Below are positions 43,390 through 51,866 of a stretch of DNA of 64,000 nt, piece after piece; position 1 is the stretch's first letter; each line of letters begins with the position of its first letter. Position numbers and translations under genes: made by a program. Source of the DNA: Streptomyces sp. NBC_01016 (GTDB lineage: Bacteria; Actinomycetota; Actinomycetes; Streptomycetales; Streptomycetaceae); contig NZ_JAPEOQ010000002.1 in NCBI RefSeq assembly GCF_026341035.1, positions 868,001 to 932,000 on the forward strand, given 5' to 3'. Under the pieces are notes generated by a model, which searched no databases, had not been told where the DNA came from, and saw only the letters and a program-made list of their open reading frames with translations.

Positions 43390-44862
43390 ATGGACCTCGA
43401 GACCTTCCGCAAGCTCGCGACCGACCGCCGAGTGATCCCCGTCAGCCGCAAGCTCCTCGCGGACGGCGACACGCCCGTCGGCCTGTACCGCAAGCTCGCC
43501 GCCGAGCGGCCCGGCACGTTCCTCCTGGAGTCCGCGGAGAACGGCCGCTCCTGGTCCCGCTATTCGTTCGTCGGCGTGCGCTCCGCCGGCACGCTGACCG
43601 AGCGCGACGGGCAGGCCCACTGGCTGGGCACGCCGCCCGTCGGCGTCCCGGTCGACGGCGACCCGCTCGCCGCCCTGCGCGCCACCGTCCAGACGCTGCA
43701 CACCCCGCGCTACGAGGGTCTGCCCCCGTTCACCGGCGGCATGGTCGGCTACCTCGGGTACGACATCGTGCGCCGCCTGGAGAAGGTCGGCCCGGGGGAG
43801 CGGGACGACCTCAAGCTGCCCGAGCTGACGATGCTGCTCACCAGCGATCTCGCCGTGCTCGACCACTGGGACGGCTCGGTGCTGCTGATCGCCAACGCGA
43901 TCAACCACAACGACCTGGAGACCGGCGTCGACGAGGCCTACGCCGACGCCGTCGCCCGCCTCGACGCCATGGAGGCCGACCTCTCCAAGCCGGTCGAGTC
44001 CGCCCCCGCCGCGCTCCCGCCGTCCGAGCTCCCGGAGTTCACGGCGCTGTGGGGCGGCAAGCAGTACCAGGACGCCGTCGAGGACATCAAGGAGCGCATC
44101 CGCGCGGGCGAGGCCTTCCAGGTCGTCCCGTCCCAGCGCTTCGAAACCCCTTGCACCGCAAGCGCGTTGGACGTCTACCGGGTGCTGCGGGCCACGAACC
44201 CGTCCCCGTACATGTACCTCTTCCGCTTCGACGGATTCGACGTCGTCGGCTCCTCGCCGGAGGCCCTCGTCAAGGTCGAGGAGGGGCGCGCCATGGTGCA
44301 CCCGATCGCCGGGACCCGGCCGCGCGGCGCGACCCCGCAGGAGGACCACGACCTCGCGGAGGAGCTGCTCGGCGACCCCAAGGAGCGCGCCGAGCACCTG
44401 ATGCTCGTCGACCTCGGGCGCAACGACCTGGGGCGGGTCTGCGAGCCCGGCTCCGTCGAGGTCGTCGACTTCATGTCCATCGAGAAGTACTCGCACGTCA
44501 TGCACATCGTCTCGACCGTGACGGGAACCGTCGCCGAGGGGCACACCGCCTTCGACGTACTGACCTCCTGCTTCCCGGCCGGCACCCTGTCCGGCGCCCC
44601 CAAGCCGCGCGCGCTGCAGATCATCGACGAGCTGGAGCCGTCACGCCGCGGCGTCTACGGCGGCTGTGTCGGCTATCTCGACTTCGCGGGCGACTCCGAC
44701 ACCGCCATCGCCATCCGCACCGCGCTGCTGCGCGAGGGGACCGCGTATGTGCAGGCGGGCGCGGGTGTCGTCGCCGACTCCGACCCGGTCGCCGAGGACA
44801 CCGAGTGCCGCAACAAGGCGGCGGCGGTGCTGCGCGCCGTGCACACGGCGAACCGACTGTGA
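43390..44862 (+). CDS. trpE: Anthranilate synthase component I
   Basis: Converts chorismate to anthranilate with a TrpG subunit (not in this window). 490 residues. GRSWSRYSFVG near 53-63 includes the Trp-feedback region, GGMVGYLGYD near 118-127, and chorismate-binding motifs: FQVVPSQRF, SSPEALVK, HPIAGTRPRGAT, LMLVDLGRNDLGRVC, GTLSGAPKPRAL and QAGAGVVADS. ATG 43390. I looked for a Trp-rich leader peptide upstream and found none, so attenuation is not evident here. Confidence 0.97.
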   Translation: MDLETFRKLATDRRVIPVSRKLLADGDTPVGLYRKLAAERPGTFLLESAENGRSWSRYSFVGVRSAGTLTERDGQAHWLGTPPVGVPVDGDPLAALRATVQTLHTPRYEGLPPFTGGMVGYLGYDIVRRLEKVGPGERDDLKLPELTMLLTSDLAVLDHWDGSVLLIANAINHNDLETGVDEAYADAVARLDAMEADLSKPVESAPAALPPSELPEFTALWGGKQYQDAVEDIKERIRAGEAFQVVPSQRFETPCTASALDVYRVLRATNPSPYMYLFRFDGFDVVGSSPEALVKVEEGRAMVHPIAGTRPRGATPQEDHDLAEELLGDPKERAEHLMLVDLGRNDLGRVCEPGSVEVVDFMSIEKYSHVMHIVSTVTGTVAEGHTAFDVLTSCFPAGTLSGAPKPRALQIIDELEPSRRGVYGGCVGYLDFAGDSDTAIAIRTALLREGTAYVQAGAGVVADSDPVAEDTECRNKAAAVLRAVHTANRL

Positions 44863-44942
44863 GGCATCGGACGCTGTGAAGTGACGCACGACTCCGGCCC
44901 CCGGGTCACGTAAACCCGTACAGACAGGCGATAGTGGAGTAC

Positions 44943-45590
44943 GTGACTGCTGTACCGCACCCCCGTAACGATGCCGCCGAGCCGGCCGAGCCGGCTGCTT
45001 CCTCGCCGAATGGCCGGCGCAGCCTCGCCGTCGCCCTGCTCTGCGGGGCCGCGGGAGCCGCGATCGCCCTGCTCGCCTCCCGGCAGGAGTGGTGCTCGGG
45101 CGTCGCCGCCGTCGCCGGCGGCAAGCTGCCGCTGACCGCCGAGGGCAGCGACGTCACGGGCGTGCCCGCGGCCCTCGCCATAGTGGGCCTCGCCGCGCTC
45201 GTCGCCGTCTTCGCGGTCCGCAAGGTCGGCCGCGTCCTGGTCGCCCTCCTGCTCGCGCTCAGCGGCGCGGGCGCCGTCGCCGCCGCCGTGCTCGGCGCGC
45301 GTGACAGCGCCGCGCTCGACGAGAAGGCGGCGCAGGCCGCGGGGGACGCCTCCGCCACCATCCACGCGCTCAGCAACACCGCATGGCCGTACGTCTCCGC
45401 GGCCGGCGGCGCACTCATCCTGATCGCCGGGATCCTCGCCGTGATCTACGGCGCGGCCTGGCCGTCGATGGGCGGCCGCTACGAGCGCTCCGGCGCCCCG
45501 CGGACCCGCCGCGCCAAGGCCGTGGACCCGGACCGCCCCGAGGAGCTCTGGAAGGCCCTCGACCGCGGCGAGGACCCGACCGGCGCATAG
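44943..45590 (+). CDS. TIGR02234-type Trp-biosynthesis-associated membrane protein
   Basis: 215 residues. Four hydrophobic segments (about 28-48, 75-95, 100-120, 150-175) with SRQEWCSG after the first, the hallmark of this actinobacterial family always found beside trp genes. The C terminus is cytoplasmic and charged (RAKAVDPDRPEELWKALDRG). Function unknown. GTG 44943 has GGAG upstream; GTG 44934 is possible. Followed by a 12-bp duplication at its stop. Confidence 0.85.
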   Translation: MTAVPHPRNDAAEPAEPAASSPNGRRSLAVALLCGAAGAAIALLASRQEWCSGVAAVAGGKLPLTAEGSDVTGVPAALAIVGLAALVAVFAVRKVGRVLVALLLALSGAGAVAAAVLGARDSAALDEKAAQAAGDASATIHALSNTAWPYVSAAGGALILIAGILAVIYGAAWPSMGGRYERSGAPRTRRAKAVDPDRPEELWKALDRGEDPTGA

Positions 45591-45612
45591 GTCCTGGACC
45601 AGGTCCTGGACG
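45589..45612. repeat. 12-bp tandem duplication at the stop of the Trp-associated membrane protein gene
   Basis: AGGTCCTGGACC (45589-45600) and AGGTCCTGGACG (45601-45612). The first two bases belong to the TAG stop. Confidence 0.75.
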
Positions 45613-45679
45613 TAGGCCCGGACCCCGCGTTCCGAGCTGGTGCGCGGGTGCGGGACAATAGATAGGAACGTCGTACGTC

Positions 45680-45691
45680 ATGCGTACGCAT
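45680..45691. promoter_or_regulatory. 12-bp palindrome upstream of the HGxxPAAW gene
   Basis: ATGCGTACGCAT, a perfect palindrome 27 bases before the ATG at 45718 and next to CGTACGTC. Possible operator; low confidence. Confidence 0.3.
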
Positions 45692-45717
45692 AGGCCATAA
45701 GCAACGAGGAGCAAGCC

Positions 45718-45969
45718 ATGGCGGACAGCAGCCACGGACACACCCCGGCCGCCTGGACCGGTGTCATCATCGCCTTCATCGGTTTCTGTGTCGCGGGCGC
45801 CTTCATGGTGATCGGCAACGTCGCCGGTTTCTGGGTCGGCATGGCCCTGCTGGCGATCGCCGCGGTCGCCGGCGGCCTGATGAGCGCCATGGGCATGGGC
45901 AAGCCGAAGCGTGCCGAGCTGCAGCTCAAGTCCACCGGGGCGGCGCGGCCCGCGGGCTCGGAGGCCTGA
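45718..45969 (+). CDS. HGxxPAAW-motif small membrane protein
   Basis: 83 residues. The family motif is HGHTPAAW at residues 6-13, followed by two transmembrane segments (about 14-35 and 38-58) and a short basic tail. Conserved next to trp genes in Streptomyces; function unknown. ATG 45718 is preceded by ACGAGGAGC. Strong terminator downstream. Confidence 0.85.
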   Translation: MADSSHGHTPAAWTGVIIAFIGFCVAGAFMVIGNVAGFWVGMALLAIAAVAGGLMSAMGMGKPKRAELQLKSTGAARPAGSEA

Positions 45970-45986
45970 GTCCTCGCACATACCCG

Positions 45987-46032
45987 CGAAAGGGGTGGAA
46001 CGGCCGACCGACCGGCCGTCCCGCCCCTTTCG
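45987..46032 (+). terminator. Terminator after the HGxxPAAW gene
   Basis: Outer stem CGAAAGGGG (45987-45995) with CCCCTTTCG (46024-46032) and inner stem CGGCCG (46001-46006) with CGGCCG (46013-46018), followed by TGTTTTCC. Confidence 0.85.
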
Positions 46033-46078
46033 TGTTTTCCGGGGAGCGGTCCCGGGCCCGCGGATGCAGAATTCACGG

Positions 46079-46528
46079 GTGACCGTGGAGATGTCGGAGC
46101 AGACCGAGAAGACCGAGAAGACCCCCCGTTCCGGCGCTCTGCGCCGACTCGCCGTCCCGCTCGGCGTGCTCGGCGGTGTCGCCCTCGCCTTCGCCTATGT
46201 GGGCGCCGTCGACCCCAATGAGCCCGGCCACTACCCGGCCTGCCCGTTCCTCCAGCTCACGGGCGCCTACTGCCCCGGCTGCGGCGGGCTGCGCAGTGCC
46301 CACGCGGTCGCGCACGGGGATCTCGCGGGCGCGTTCGGGGCCAATGCCCTCGCCGTCGTCGGCTACGCGCTGTTCGCGGTGATCTGGACGGTGTGGGCGG
46401 TGCGGGCGGCCCGCGGCAGGGCCGTGAGCCTCGCGCTGGGCCGCGTACAGCTGTGGATCGTCGGCGGGGTCGTGCTCGCCTTCACCGTTGTCCGGAACCT
46501 GCCCTTCGGTGGCTTCCTAACCCCTTGA
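46079..46528 (+). CDS. DUF2752 membrane protein
   Basis: 149 residues from GTG 46079; ATG 46091 is an alternative and no start has a convincing ribosome binding site. Signature YPACPFLQLTGAYCPGCGGLRSAHA near 55-80 is split here as CPF and CPGCGG, characteristic of DUF2752. Three hydrophobic segments surround it. Function unknown; located between the Trp-associated proteins and trpC. Confidence 0.82.
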   Translation: MTVEMSEQTEKTEKTPRSGALRRLAVPLGVLGGVALAFAYVGAVDPNEPGHYPACPFLQLTGAYCPGCGGLRSAHAVAHGDLAGAFGANALAVVGYALFAVIWTVWAVRAARGRAVSLALGRVQLWIVGGVVLAFTVVRNLPFGGFLTP

Positions 46529-46653
46529 TCAACTGCGTTTGTCCAGGTAGTGGGACCGGCGTCAACCGGATGCGGGACCTTCGCCCATTGACGGATACCA
46601 TTCACAAGGACCAGATGAACACCCAGGGGATGCCCGGAAAGGAGTCCGCTCGC

Positions 46654-47460
46654 GTGAGTGTGCTCGACGAGATCATCGACGGAGTCCGTGCCGACCTTGC
46701 GGAGCGGCAGGCGCGCGTCAGCCTCGACGAGCTCAAGGAGCGCGCGGCGAAGGCTCGCCCGGCCAAGGACGGGGTTGCCGCGCTCAAGGGCGACGGCGTC
46801 AAGGTGATCTGCGAGGTCAAGCGGTCCAGCCCCTCCAAGGGCGCGCTCGCCGCGATCGCCGACCCTGCCGCCCTCGCCGCCGACTACGAGGCGGGCGGCG
46901 CGGCCGTCATCTCCGTACTCACCGAGCAGCGCCGTTTCGGCGGCTCGCTCGCCGACCTGGAGGCCGTCCGCGCCAAGGTCGACATCCCGATCCTGCGCAA
47001 GGACTTCATCGTCACGTCGTACCAGCTGTGGGAGGCCCGCGCGTACGGCGCCGACCTCGCGCTGCTGATCGTCGCCGCCCTGGAGCAGCCCGCCCTGGAG
47101 TCCCTCATCGAGCGCGCCGTCTCCATCGGCCTCACGCCGCTCGTCGAGGCGCACGACGAGGACGAGGTGGAGCGCGCGATCGACGCCGGGGCCAAGATCA
47201 TCGGCATCAACACCCGCAACCTCAAGGACCTTTCGGTCGACCGCGGCACCTTCGAGCGCGTCGCCCCGGACATCCCGGACCACATCGTCAAGGTGGCCGA
47301 GTCCGGCGTGCGCGGCCCGCACGACCTGATCGCGTACGCCAACGCGGGCGCGGACGCCGTCCTCGTCGGCGAGTCCCTGGTGACCGGCCGTGACCCGAAG
47401 TCCGCCGTCGCCGACCTCGTCGCCGCCGGCGCCCACCCCGCCCTGCGGCACGGACGGTAA
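46654..47460 (+). CDS. trpC: Indole-3-glycerol phosphate synthase
   Basis: 268 residues, monofunctional. ICEVKRSSPSKG near 56-67 (catalytic Lys), ISVLTEQRRFGGS near 92-104, LRKDFIV with second Lys near 117, LVEAHDE, GINTRNLKD and VAESGV. GTG 46654 follows AAGGAG; ATG 46616 upstream is less likely. First gene of trpC-trpM-trpB-trpA. A TTGACG at 46588 could be a -35 element. Confidence 0.96.
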   Translation: MSVLDEIIDGVRADLAERQARVSLDELKERAAKARPAKDGVAALKGDGVKVICEVKRSSPSKGALAAIADPAALAADYEAGGAAVISVLTEQRRFGGSLADLEAVRAKVDIPILRKDFIVTSYQLWEARAYGADLALLIVAALEQPALESLIERAVSIGLTPLVEAHDEDEVERAIDAGAKIIGINTRNLKDLSVDRGTFERVAPDIPDHIVKVAESGVRGPHDLIAYANAGADAVLVGESLVTGRDPKSAVADLVAAGAHPALRHGR

Positions 47461-47470
47461 ACTCTCCGCC

Positions 47471-47617
47471 ATGGCCATTGCCTCCCGCCTCGCTCCCGGT
47501 TGCCGCCCCCGCGGCTGCCGGGCTCCGGCGCGCCGTGTGCGCGGCAGGCGGGTCAGGTACCACATCGGCGCGGAGCCGGGCCAGATCAACGGCATGCGAT
47601 GGCGAGGCGCCCTTTAG
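47471..47617 (+). CDS. trpM: TrpM-like small modulator protein of the trp operon
   Basis: 48 residues, very basic: MAIASRLAPGCRPRG, then a run of Arg, then VRYHIGAEPGQINGMRWRGAL (quoted in two parts: VRYHIGAEPG and QINGMRWRGAL). It lies between trpC and trpB, where S. coelicolor carries trpM (SCO2038, formerly trpX), reported to modulate tryptophan synthesis and differentiation. Starts ten bases after the trpC stop; no good Shine-Dalgarno, so coupling to trpC is probable. Only one Trp codon, so it is not a classical leader peptide. Confidence 0.82.
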   Translation: MAIASRLAPGCRPRGCRAPARRVRGRRVRYHIGAEPGQINGMRWRGAL

Positions 47618-47836
47618 GGGCGCGGGTTTCTCCTGACAGGCGGCCACCTCACAGTCGGCCACTGGACAGACGGCCACCTCACAGGCGGCCACCGCCACGC
47701 GGGCGCGTGCGTCATCGCAGCCCGCGGTCGAGTACGTACCTTTGGCCCCATCAAGGGGCGCGGGACCGTGCCTGACAGCGACCACCCACGCCCCCACGGC
47801 GACCAGTCACCACCCAACTCACCGTGAGGGTTACGC
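47618..47836. other. trpM-trpB spacer with short repeats
   Basis: 219 bases. GACAGGCGGCCACCTCACAG near 47637 recurs as GACAGACGGCCACCTCACAG near 47669, each followed by a GGCCAC variant, four GGCCAC units in all. Then GGGGCGCGGGACCGTGCC. A promoter or attenuating structure for trpBA could lie here; I see no clear one. Confidence 0.5.
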
Positions 47837-49123
47837 ATGCCCAGCGAGTACTTCATTCCCGACCCCGAGGGTCAGATCCCGAGCGCCGAGGGCTACTTCG
47901 GCGCGTTCGGCGGCAAGTTCATCCCGGAGGCCCTCGTCGCCGCCGTGGACGAGGTCGCCGTCGAGTACGACAAGGCCAAGAACGACCCGGAGTTCGCCCG
48001 CGAGCTCGACGACCTCCTCGTCAACTACACCGGCCGCCCCAGCAGCCTCACCGAGGTGCCCCGGTTCGCCGAGCACGCCGGTGGCGCCCGGATCTTCCTC
48101 AAGCGCGAGGACCTGAACCACACCGGCTCGCACAAGATCAACAACGTCCTTGGCCAGGCCCTGCTCACCAAGCGGATGGGCAAGACCCGCGTCATCGCGG
48201 AGACTGGCGCGGGCCAGCACGGCGTCGCGACGGCCACCGCCTGCGCGCTGTTCGGCCTCGAGTGCACCATCTACATGGGCGAGATCGACACCCAGCGCCA
48301 GGCCCTGAACGTGGCCCGCATGCGCATGCTGGGCGCCGAGGTCATCGCCGTGAAGTCCGGCAGCCGCACCCTCAAGGACGCCATCAACGAGGCGTTCCGC
48401 GACTGGGTCGCCAACGTCGACCGCACGCACTACCTCTTCGGCACGGTCGCGGGACCGCACCCGTTCCCCGCGATGGTCCGCGACTTCCACCGCGTCATCG
48501 GCGTCGAGGCCCGCCGCCAGATCCTGGAGCGGGCAGGACGACTCCCGGACGCCGCGATCGCCTGCGTCGGCGGCGGCTCCAACGCCATCGGCCTGTTCCA
48601 CGCGTTCATCCCGGACGCCGACGTCCGCCTGATCGGCTGCGAGCCGGCCGGACACGGCATCGAGACCGGCGAGCACGCGGCGACGCTCAGCGCGGGCGAG
48701 CCCGGCATCCTGCACGGCTCCCGCTCCTACGTCCTCCAGGACGAGGAGGGCCAGATCACCGAGCCGTACTCGATCTCGGCGGGCCTGGACTACCCGGGCA
48801 TCGGCCCCGAGCACGCCTACCTGAAGGACTCGGGCCGCGGCGAGTACCGCGCGGTCACCGACGACGCCGCCATGCAGGCGCTGCGCCTCCTGTCGCAGAG
48901 CGAGGGCATCATCCCGGCCATCGAGTCGGCGCACGCGCTCGCGGGCGCGCTGGAGGTCGGCAAGGAGCTGGGCAAGGACGGGCTGATCATCGTCAACCTG
49001 TCCGGGCGCGGCGACAAGGACATGGACACCGCGGCCCGCTACTTCGGCCTCTACGACACGGACGCGGCCGTCGCCGCGGACGCCGAGGGCGAGCAGGCCG
49101 AGATCGAGGGGGATGCCAAGTGA
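47837..49123 (+). CDS. trpB: Tryptophan synthase beta chain
   Basis: PLP enzyme joining indole and serine. 428 residues. GGKFIPEAL near 28-36, LKREDLNHTGSHKINN with PLP Lys near 100, AETGAGQHGVATA, the phosphate loop VGGGSNAIG near 248, and NLSGRGDKDM at the end. ATG 47837 with GTGAGGG upstream. Coupled to trpA by GTGA. Confidence 0.97.
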   Translation: MPSEYFIPDPEGQIPSAEGYFGAFGGKFIPEALVAAVDEVAVEYDKAKNDPEFARELDDLLVNYTGRPSSLTEVPRFAEHAGGARIFLKREDLNHTGSHKINNVLGQALLTKRMGKTRVIAETGAGQHGVATATACALFGLECTIYMGEIDTQRQALNVARMRMLGAEVIAVKSGSRTLKDAINEAFRDWVANVDRTHYLFGTVAGPHPFPAMVRDFHRVIGVEARRQILERAGRLPDAAIACVGGGSNAIGLFHAFIPDADVRLIGCEPAGHGIETGEHAATLSAGEPGILHGSRSYVLQDEEGQITEPYSISAGLDYPGIGPEHAYLKDSGRGEYRAVTDDAAMQALRLLSQSEGIIPAIESAHALAGALEVGKELGKDGLIIVNLSGRGDKDMDTAARYFGLYDTDAAVAADAEGEQAEIEGDAK

Positions 49124-49935
49124 GCGGCAACGTACAGCTGTTGAACGACACCCTGGCCGGTGCCAGGGCCGAGGGCCGCTCCGCCCTCATCGCCTACCTG
49201 CCCGCCGGGTTCCCGACCGTCGACGGCGGCATCGAGGCGATCAAGGCCGCCTTCGACGGCGGCGCCGACGTGGTCGAGGTGGGCCTGCCGCACTCCGACC
49301 CGGTGCTCGACGGACCGGTCATCCAGACCGCCGACGACATCGCGCTGCGCGGCGGCCTGAAGATCAAGGACGTCATGCGCACCGTGCGCGAGGCGCACGA
49401 GACCACCGGCAAGCCGGTCCTCGTCATGACGTACTGGAACCCCATCGACCGCTACGGCATCGAGCGGTTCACCGCCGAGCTCGCCGAGGCGGGCGGCGCG
49501 GGCTGCATCCTGCCGGACCTGCCGGTGCAGGAGTCCGCGGTGTGGCGCGAGCACGCGGACAAGCACGGTCTCGCGACCGTCTTCGTCGTCGCGCCCAGCA
49601 GCAAGGACGAGCGCCTCGCCACCATCACGGCCGCCGGTTCGGGCTTCGTGTACGCGGCGTCCCTGATGGGCGTCACCGGCACCCGCGAGTCCGTCGGCAA
49701 CCAGGCCAAGGAACTCGTCGAGCGCACCAAGGCCACGACCGACCTTCCCGTGTGCGTGGGCCTCGGCGTCTCCAACGCGACGCAGGCCAAGGAGGTCGCG
49801 GGCTTCGCGGACGGGGTCATCGTCGGCTCGGCGTTCGTGAAGCGGATGCTGGACGCCCCGGACGAGAAGGCCGGACTCGAAGCGGTGCGCGCCCTCGCCG
49901 GTGAACTCGCCGCGGGCGTACGGGCCAAGGCCTAG
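49120..49935 (+). CDS. trpA: Tryptophan synthase alpha chain
   Basis: Cleaves indole-3-glycerol phosphate. 271 residues. ALIAYLPAGFP near 20-30, VVEVGLPHSDPVLDGPVIQ with catalytic Glu near 50 and Asp near 58, DLPVQES, SLMGVTGTR and VGLGVSNATQ. GTG 49120 overlaps the trpB stop. Followed by a strong terminator at 49988. Confidence 0.97.
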   Translation: MSGNVQLLNDTLAGARAEGRSALIAYLPAGFPTVDGGIEAIKAAFDGGADVVEVGLPHSDPVLDGPVIQTADDIALRGGLKIKDVMRTVREAHETTGKPVLVMTYWNPIDRYGIERFTAELAEAGGAGCILPDLPVQESAVWREHADKHGLATVFVVAPSSKDERLATITAAGSGFVYAASLMGVTGTRESVGNQAKELVERTKATTDLPVCVGLGVSNATQAKEVAGFADGVIVGSAFVKRMLDAPDEKAGLEAVRALAGELAAGVRAKA

Positions 49936-49987
49936 TAACCACCCCGTAGTAACAGGGAGTTACGTCACCCATACGGATGGAAACCGG

Positions 49988-50017
49988 ACCGGGAAGGCAC
50001 GCTCGTGCCTTCCCGGT
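49988..50017 (+). terminator. Terminator of the trpBA unit
   Basis: Perfect 14-bp stem ACCGGGAAGGCACG (49988-50001) and CGTGCCTTCCCGGT (50004-50017) with a very short CT loop, followed by TCGTTGG. Only 14 bases separate it from the next start codon. Confidence 0.85.
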
Positions 50018-50031
50018 TCGTTGGCGCTGGT

Positions 50032-50802
50032 GTGAGCGAGAAGAACCGAGAGGGAAAGCGCGCGGCCCGCGAACGCCTTGCCGCCGAGCGCCAGAAGCAG
50101 AAGTCCGCTGAGAAGCGGCGCAGGACCTTGATCGTGGGCGCCACCGTGGTGTGCGTGCTCGGCCTGGCCGCGGTGATCGGGGTGGTCGCCGCGAATTCGG
50201 GCGACGACAGTTCCAGTGATGCCGGGCCGGTGGTCGCGCCCAAGGGCGCCACCGGCAAGGACAAGCTGGCGATCCCGGCGGGCGAGGACACCGCGAAGTC
50301 GACGCTCACGGTCTGGGAGGACTTCCGCTGTCCCGCCTGCAAGAGCTTCGAGGACGCGTACCGGTCGACGATCCATGAGCTGGAGGACTCCGGTGAGCTG
50401 AAGGTCGAGTACCACCTCGTCACGCTCATCGACTCGAACCTGAAGGGCACCGGCTCCCTGCGCGCGGCCAACGCGGCGGGCTGCGCCCAGGACGCCGGGA
50501 AGTTCCGCGACTACCACGACGTGCTGTTCGAGAACCAGCCGGAGGAGACCGACGACGCCTTCGCGAACAACGACAAGCTGATCGAGCTCGCGGGCAAGGT
50601 CGACGGCCTGGACACGTCGACGTTCAAGTCGTGTGTGAACGACGGCAAGCACGACAGCTGGGTGAACAAGTCGTACAAGGCGTTCCAGGACGCGGGCCAC
50701 TCGGGCACGCCGACCGTGCTGCTCAACGGCAAGAACATCCTGGAGGACCAGAGCCTGACCCCGGCCAAGTTCAAGAAGATGGTCGAGGCCGCGAACAAGT
50801 AG
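50032..50802 (+). CDS. Membrane-anchored DsbA/thioredoxin-fold oxidoreductase (paralogue of 11337-12188)
   Basis: 256 residues. Charged cytoplasmic N terminus (SEKNREGKRAARERLAAERQ), transmembrane helix about 32-53, then DsbA-like domain with C100-P-A-C103 in WEDFRCPACKSFE and cis-Pro region HSGTPTVLLNG near 224. Same architecture as the protein at 11337. GTG 50032 follows directly on the trpA terminator without a visible ribosome binding site, so a leaderless or very short-leader transcript is likely. Next to lgt, suggesting a role in the cell envelope. Confidence 0.9.
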   Translation: MSEKNREGKRAARERLAAERQKQKSAEKRRRTLIVGATVVCVLGLAAVIGVVAANSGDDSSSDAGPVVAPKGATGKDKLAIPAGEDTAKSTLTVWEDFRCPACKSFEDAYRSTIHELEDSGELKVEYHLVTLIDSNLKGTGSLRAANAAGCAQDAGKFRDYHDVLFENQPEETDDAFANNDKLIELAGKVDGLDTSTFKSCVNDGKHDSWVNKSYKAFQDAGHSGTPTVLLNGKNILEDQSLTPAKFKKMVEAANK

Positions 50803-50875
50803 TCGGAGCCGTTACTCAGCCGTTGCCGGGCTGCCCGCCGTGCGCGCGGCCCGGCACGGTAGCGTCGGACCTGCC

Positions 50876-51796
50876 ATGGAACTTGCCTTCATTCCCAGCC
50901 CCGAGCGCGGAGTGGTCTATCTCGGACCCATTCCGCTGCGCGGCTACGCGTTCTGCATCATCATCGGCGTCTTCGTGGCCGTCTGGCTCGGCAACCGCCG
51001 CTGGGTCGCCCGCGGCGGGCGGCCCGGCACGGTCGCCGACATCGCCGTGTGGGCGGTGCCCTTCGGCCTGGTCGGCGGTCGCCTCTACCACGTGATCACG
51101 GACTACCAGCTGTACTTCAGCGAGGGCCGTGACTGGGTGGACGCCTTCAAGGTCTGGGAGGGAGGCCTCGGAATCTGGGGCGCCATCGCGCTCGGCGCGG
51201 TCGGCGCCTGGATCGGGGCCCGCCGCCGCGGCGTCCCGCTGCCGGCCTATGCCGACGCGATCGCGCCCGGTATCGCCCTCGCCCAGGCCATCGGCCGCTG
51301 GGGCAACTGGTTCAACCAGGAGCTGTACGGCCGGGCCACCGATGTGCCCTGGGCCCTCAAGATCACCTCGGACACGGACGGGCGGGTGCCGGGCACGTAC
51401 CACCCGACGTTCCTGTACGAGTCGCTGTGGTGCATCGGCGTCGCGCTGCTTGTCATCTGGGCCGACCGGAAGTTCAAGCTCGGGCACGGGCGGGCGTTCG
51501 CGCTGTACGTCGCGTCGTACTGCGTGGGCCGGTTCTGGATCGAGTACATGCGCGTGGACGACGCGCACCACATCCTCGGCCTGCGGCTCAACGACTGGAC
51601 GGCGCTGGGTGTCTTCGTCCTCGCGGTGATCTACATGGTGGTGTCCTCGAAGAAGCGTCCCGGACGCGAGGAGGTCGTCGAGCCGGGGGTCTCCGACGGT
51701 TCGGCGGACGAGAGCGACGGTGACGGTGACAGCGCCGTCGAGGACGACGTCGACCTCACGAAGAGCGAGGCGAAGAGCGAGGCGAAGAAGACCTGA
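50876..51796 (+). CDS. lgt: Prolipoprotein diacylglyceryl transferase
   Basis: First step of lipoprotein maturation: adds diacylglycerol to the lipobox Cys. 306 residues. Seven membrane segments, with GGRLYHVITDY near 65-75, the Lgt signature GRWGNWFNQELYG near 140-152, and YHPTFLYES near 175. The last ~50 residues are an acidic cytoplasmic tail (SDGSADESDGDGDS, KSEAKSEAKK), common in Streptomyces. ATG 50876. LspA, the next enzyme of the pathway, is at 3169. Confidence 0.97.
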   Translation: MELAFIPSPERGVVYLGPIPLRGYAFCIIIGVFVAVWLGNRRWVARGGRPGTVADIAVWAVPFGLVGGRLYHVITDYQLYFSEGRDWVDAFKVWEGGLGIWGAIALGAVGAWIGARRRGVPLPAYADAIAPGIALAQAIGRWGNWFNQELYGRATDVPWALKITSDTDGRVPGTYHPTFLYESLWCIGVALLVIWADRKFKLGHGRAFALYVASYCVGRFWIEYMRVDDAHHILGLRLNDWTALGVFVLAVIYMVVSSKKRPGREEVVEPGVSDGSADESDGDGDSAVEDDVDLTKSEAKSEAKKT

Positions 51797-51818
51797 CGGT
51801 CTTCGGCTGTACGTCCAT

Positions 51819-51847
51819 GGGGCGCCGGACCAGTTGGTTCGGCGCCC
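51819..51847. terminator. Terminator after lgt
   Basis: Stem GGGCGCCGGACCA with TGGTTCGGCGCCC (one G-U pair) around GT, then TTTGCTTG. It lies between lgt and the end of the convergent 11-gene operon, ending 20 bases before the CitE-like stop at 51867, and may serve both. Confidence 0.8.
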
Positions 51848-51866
51848 TTTGCTTGTGCCTGATGTC

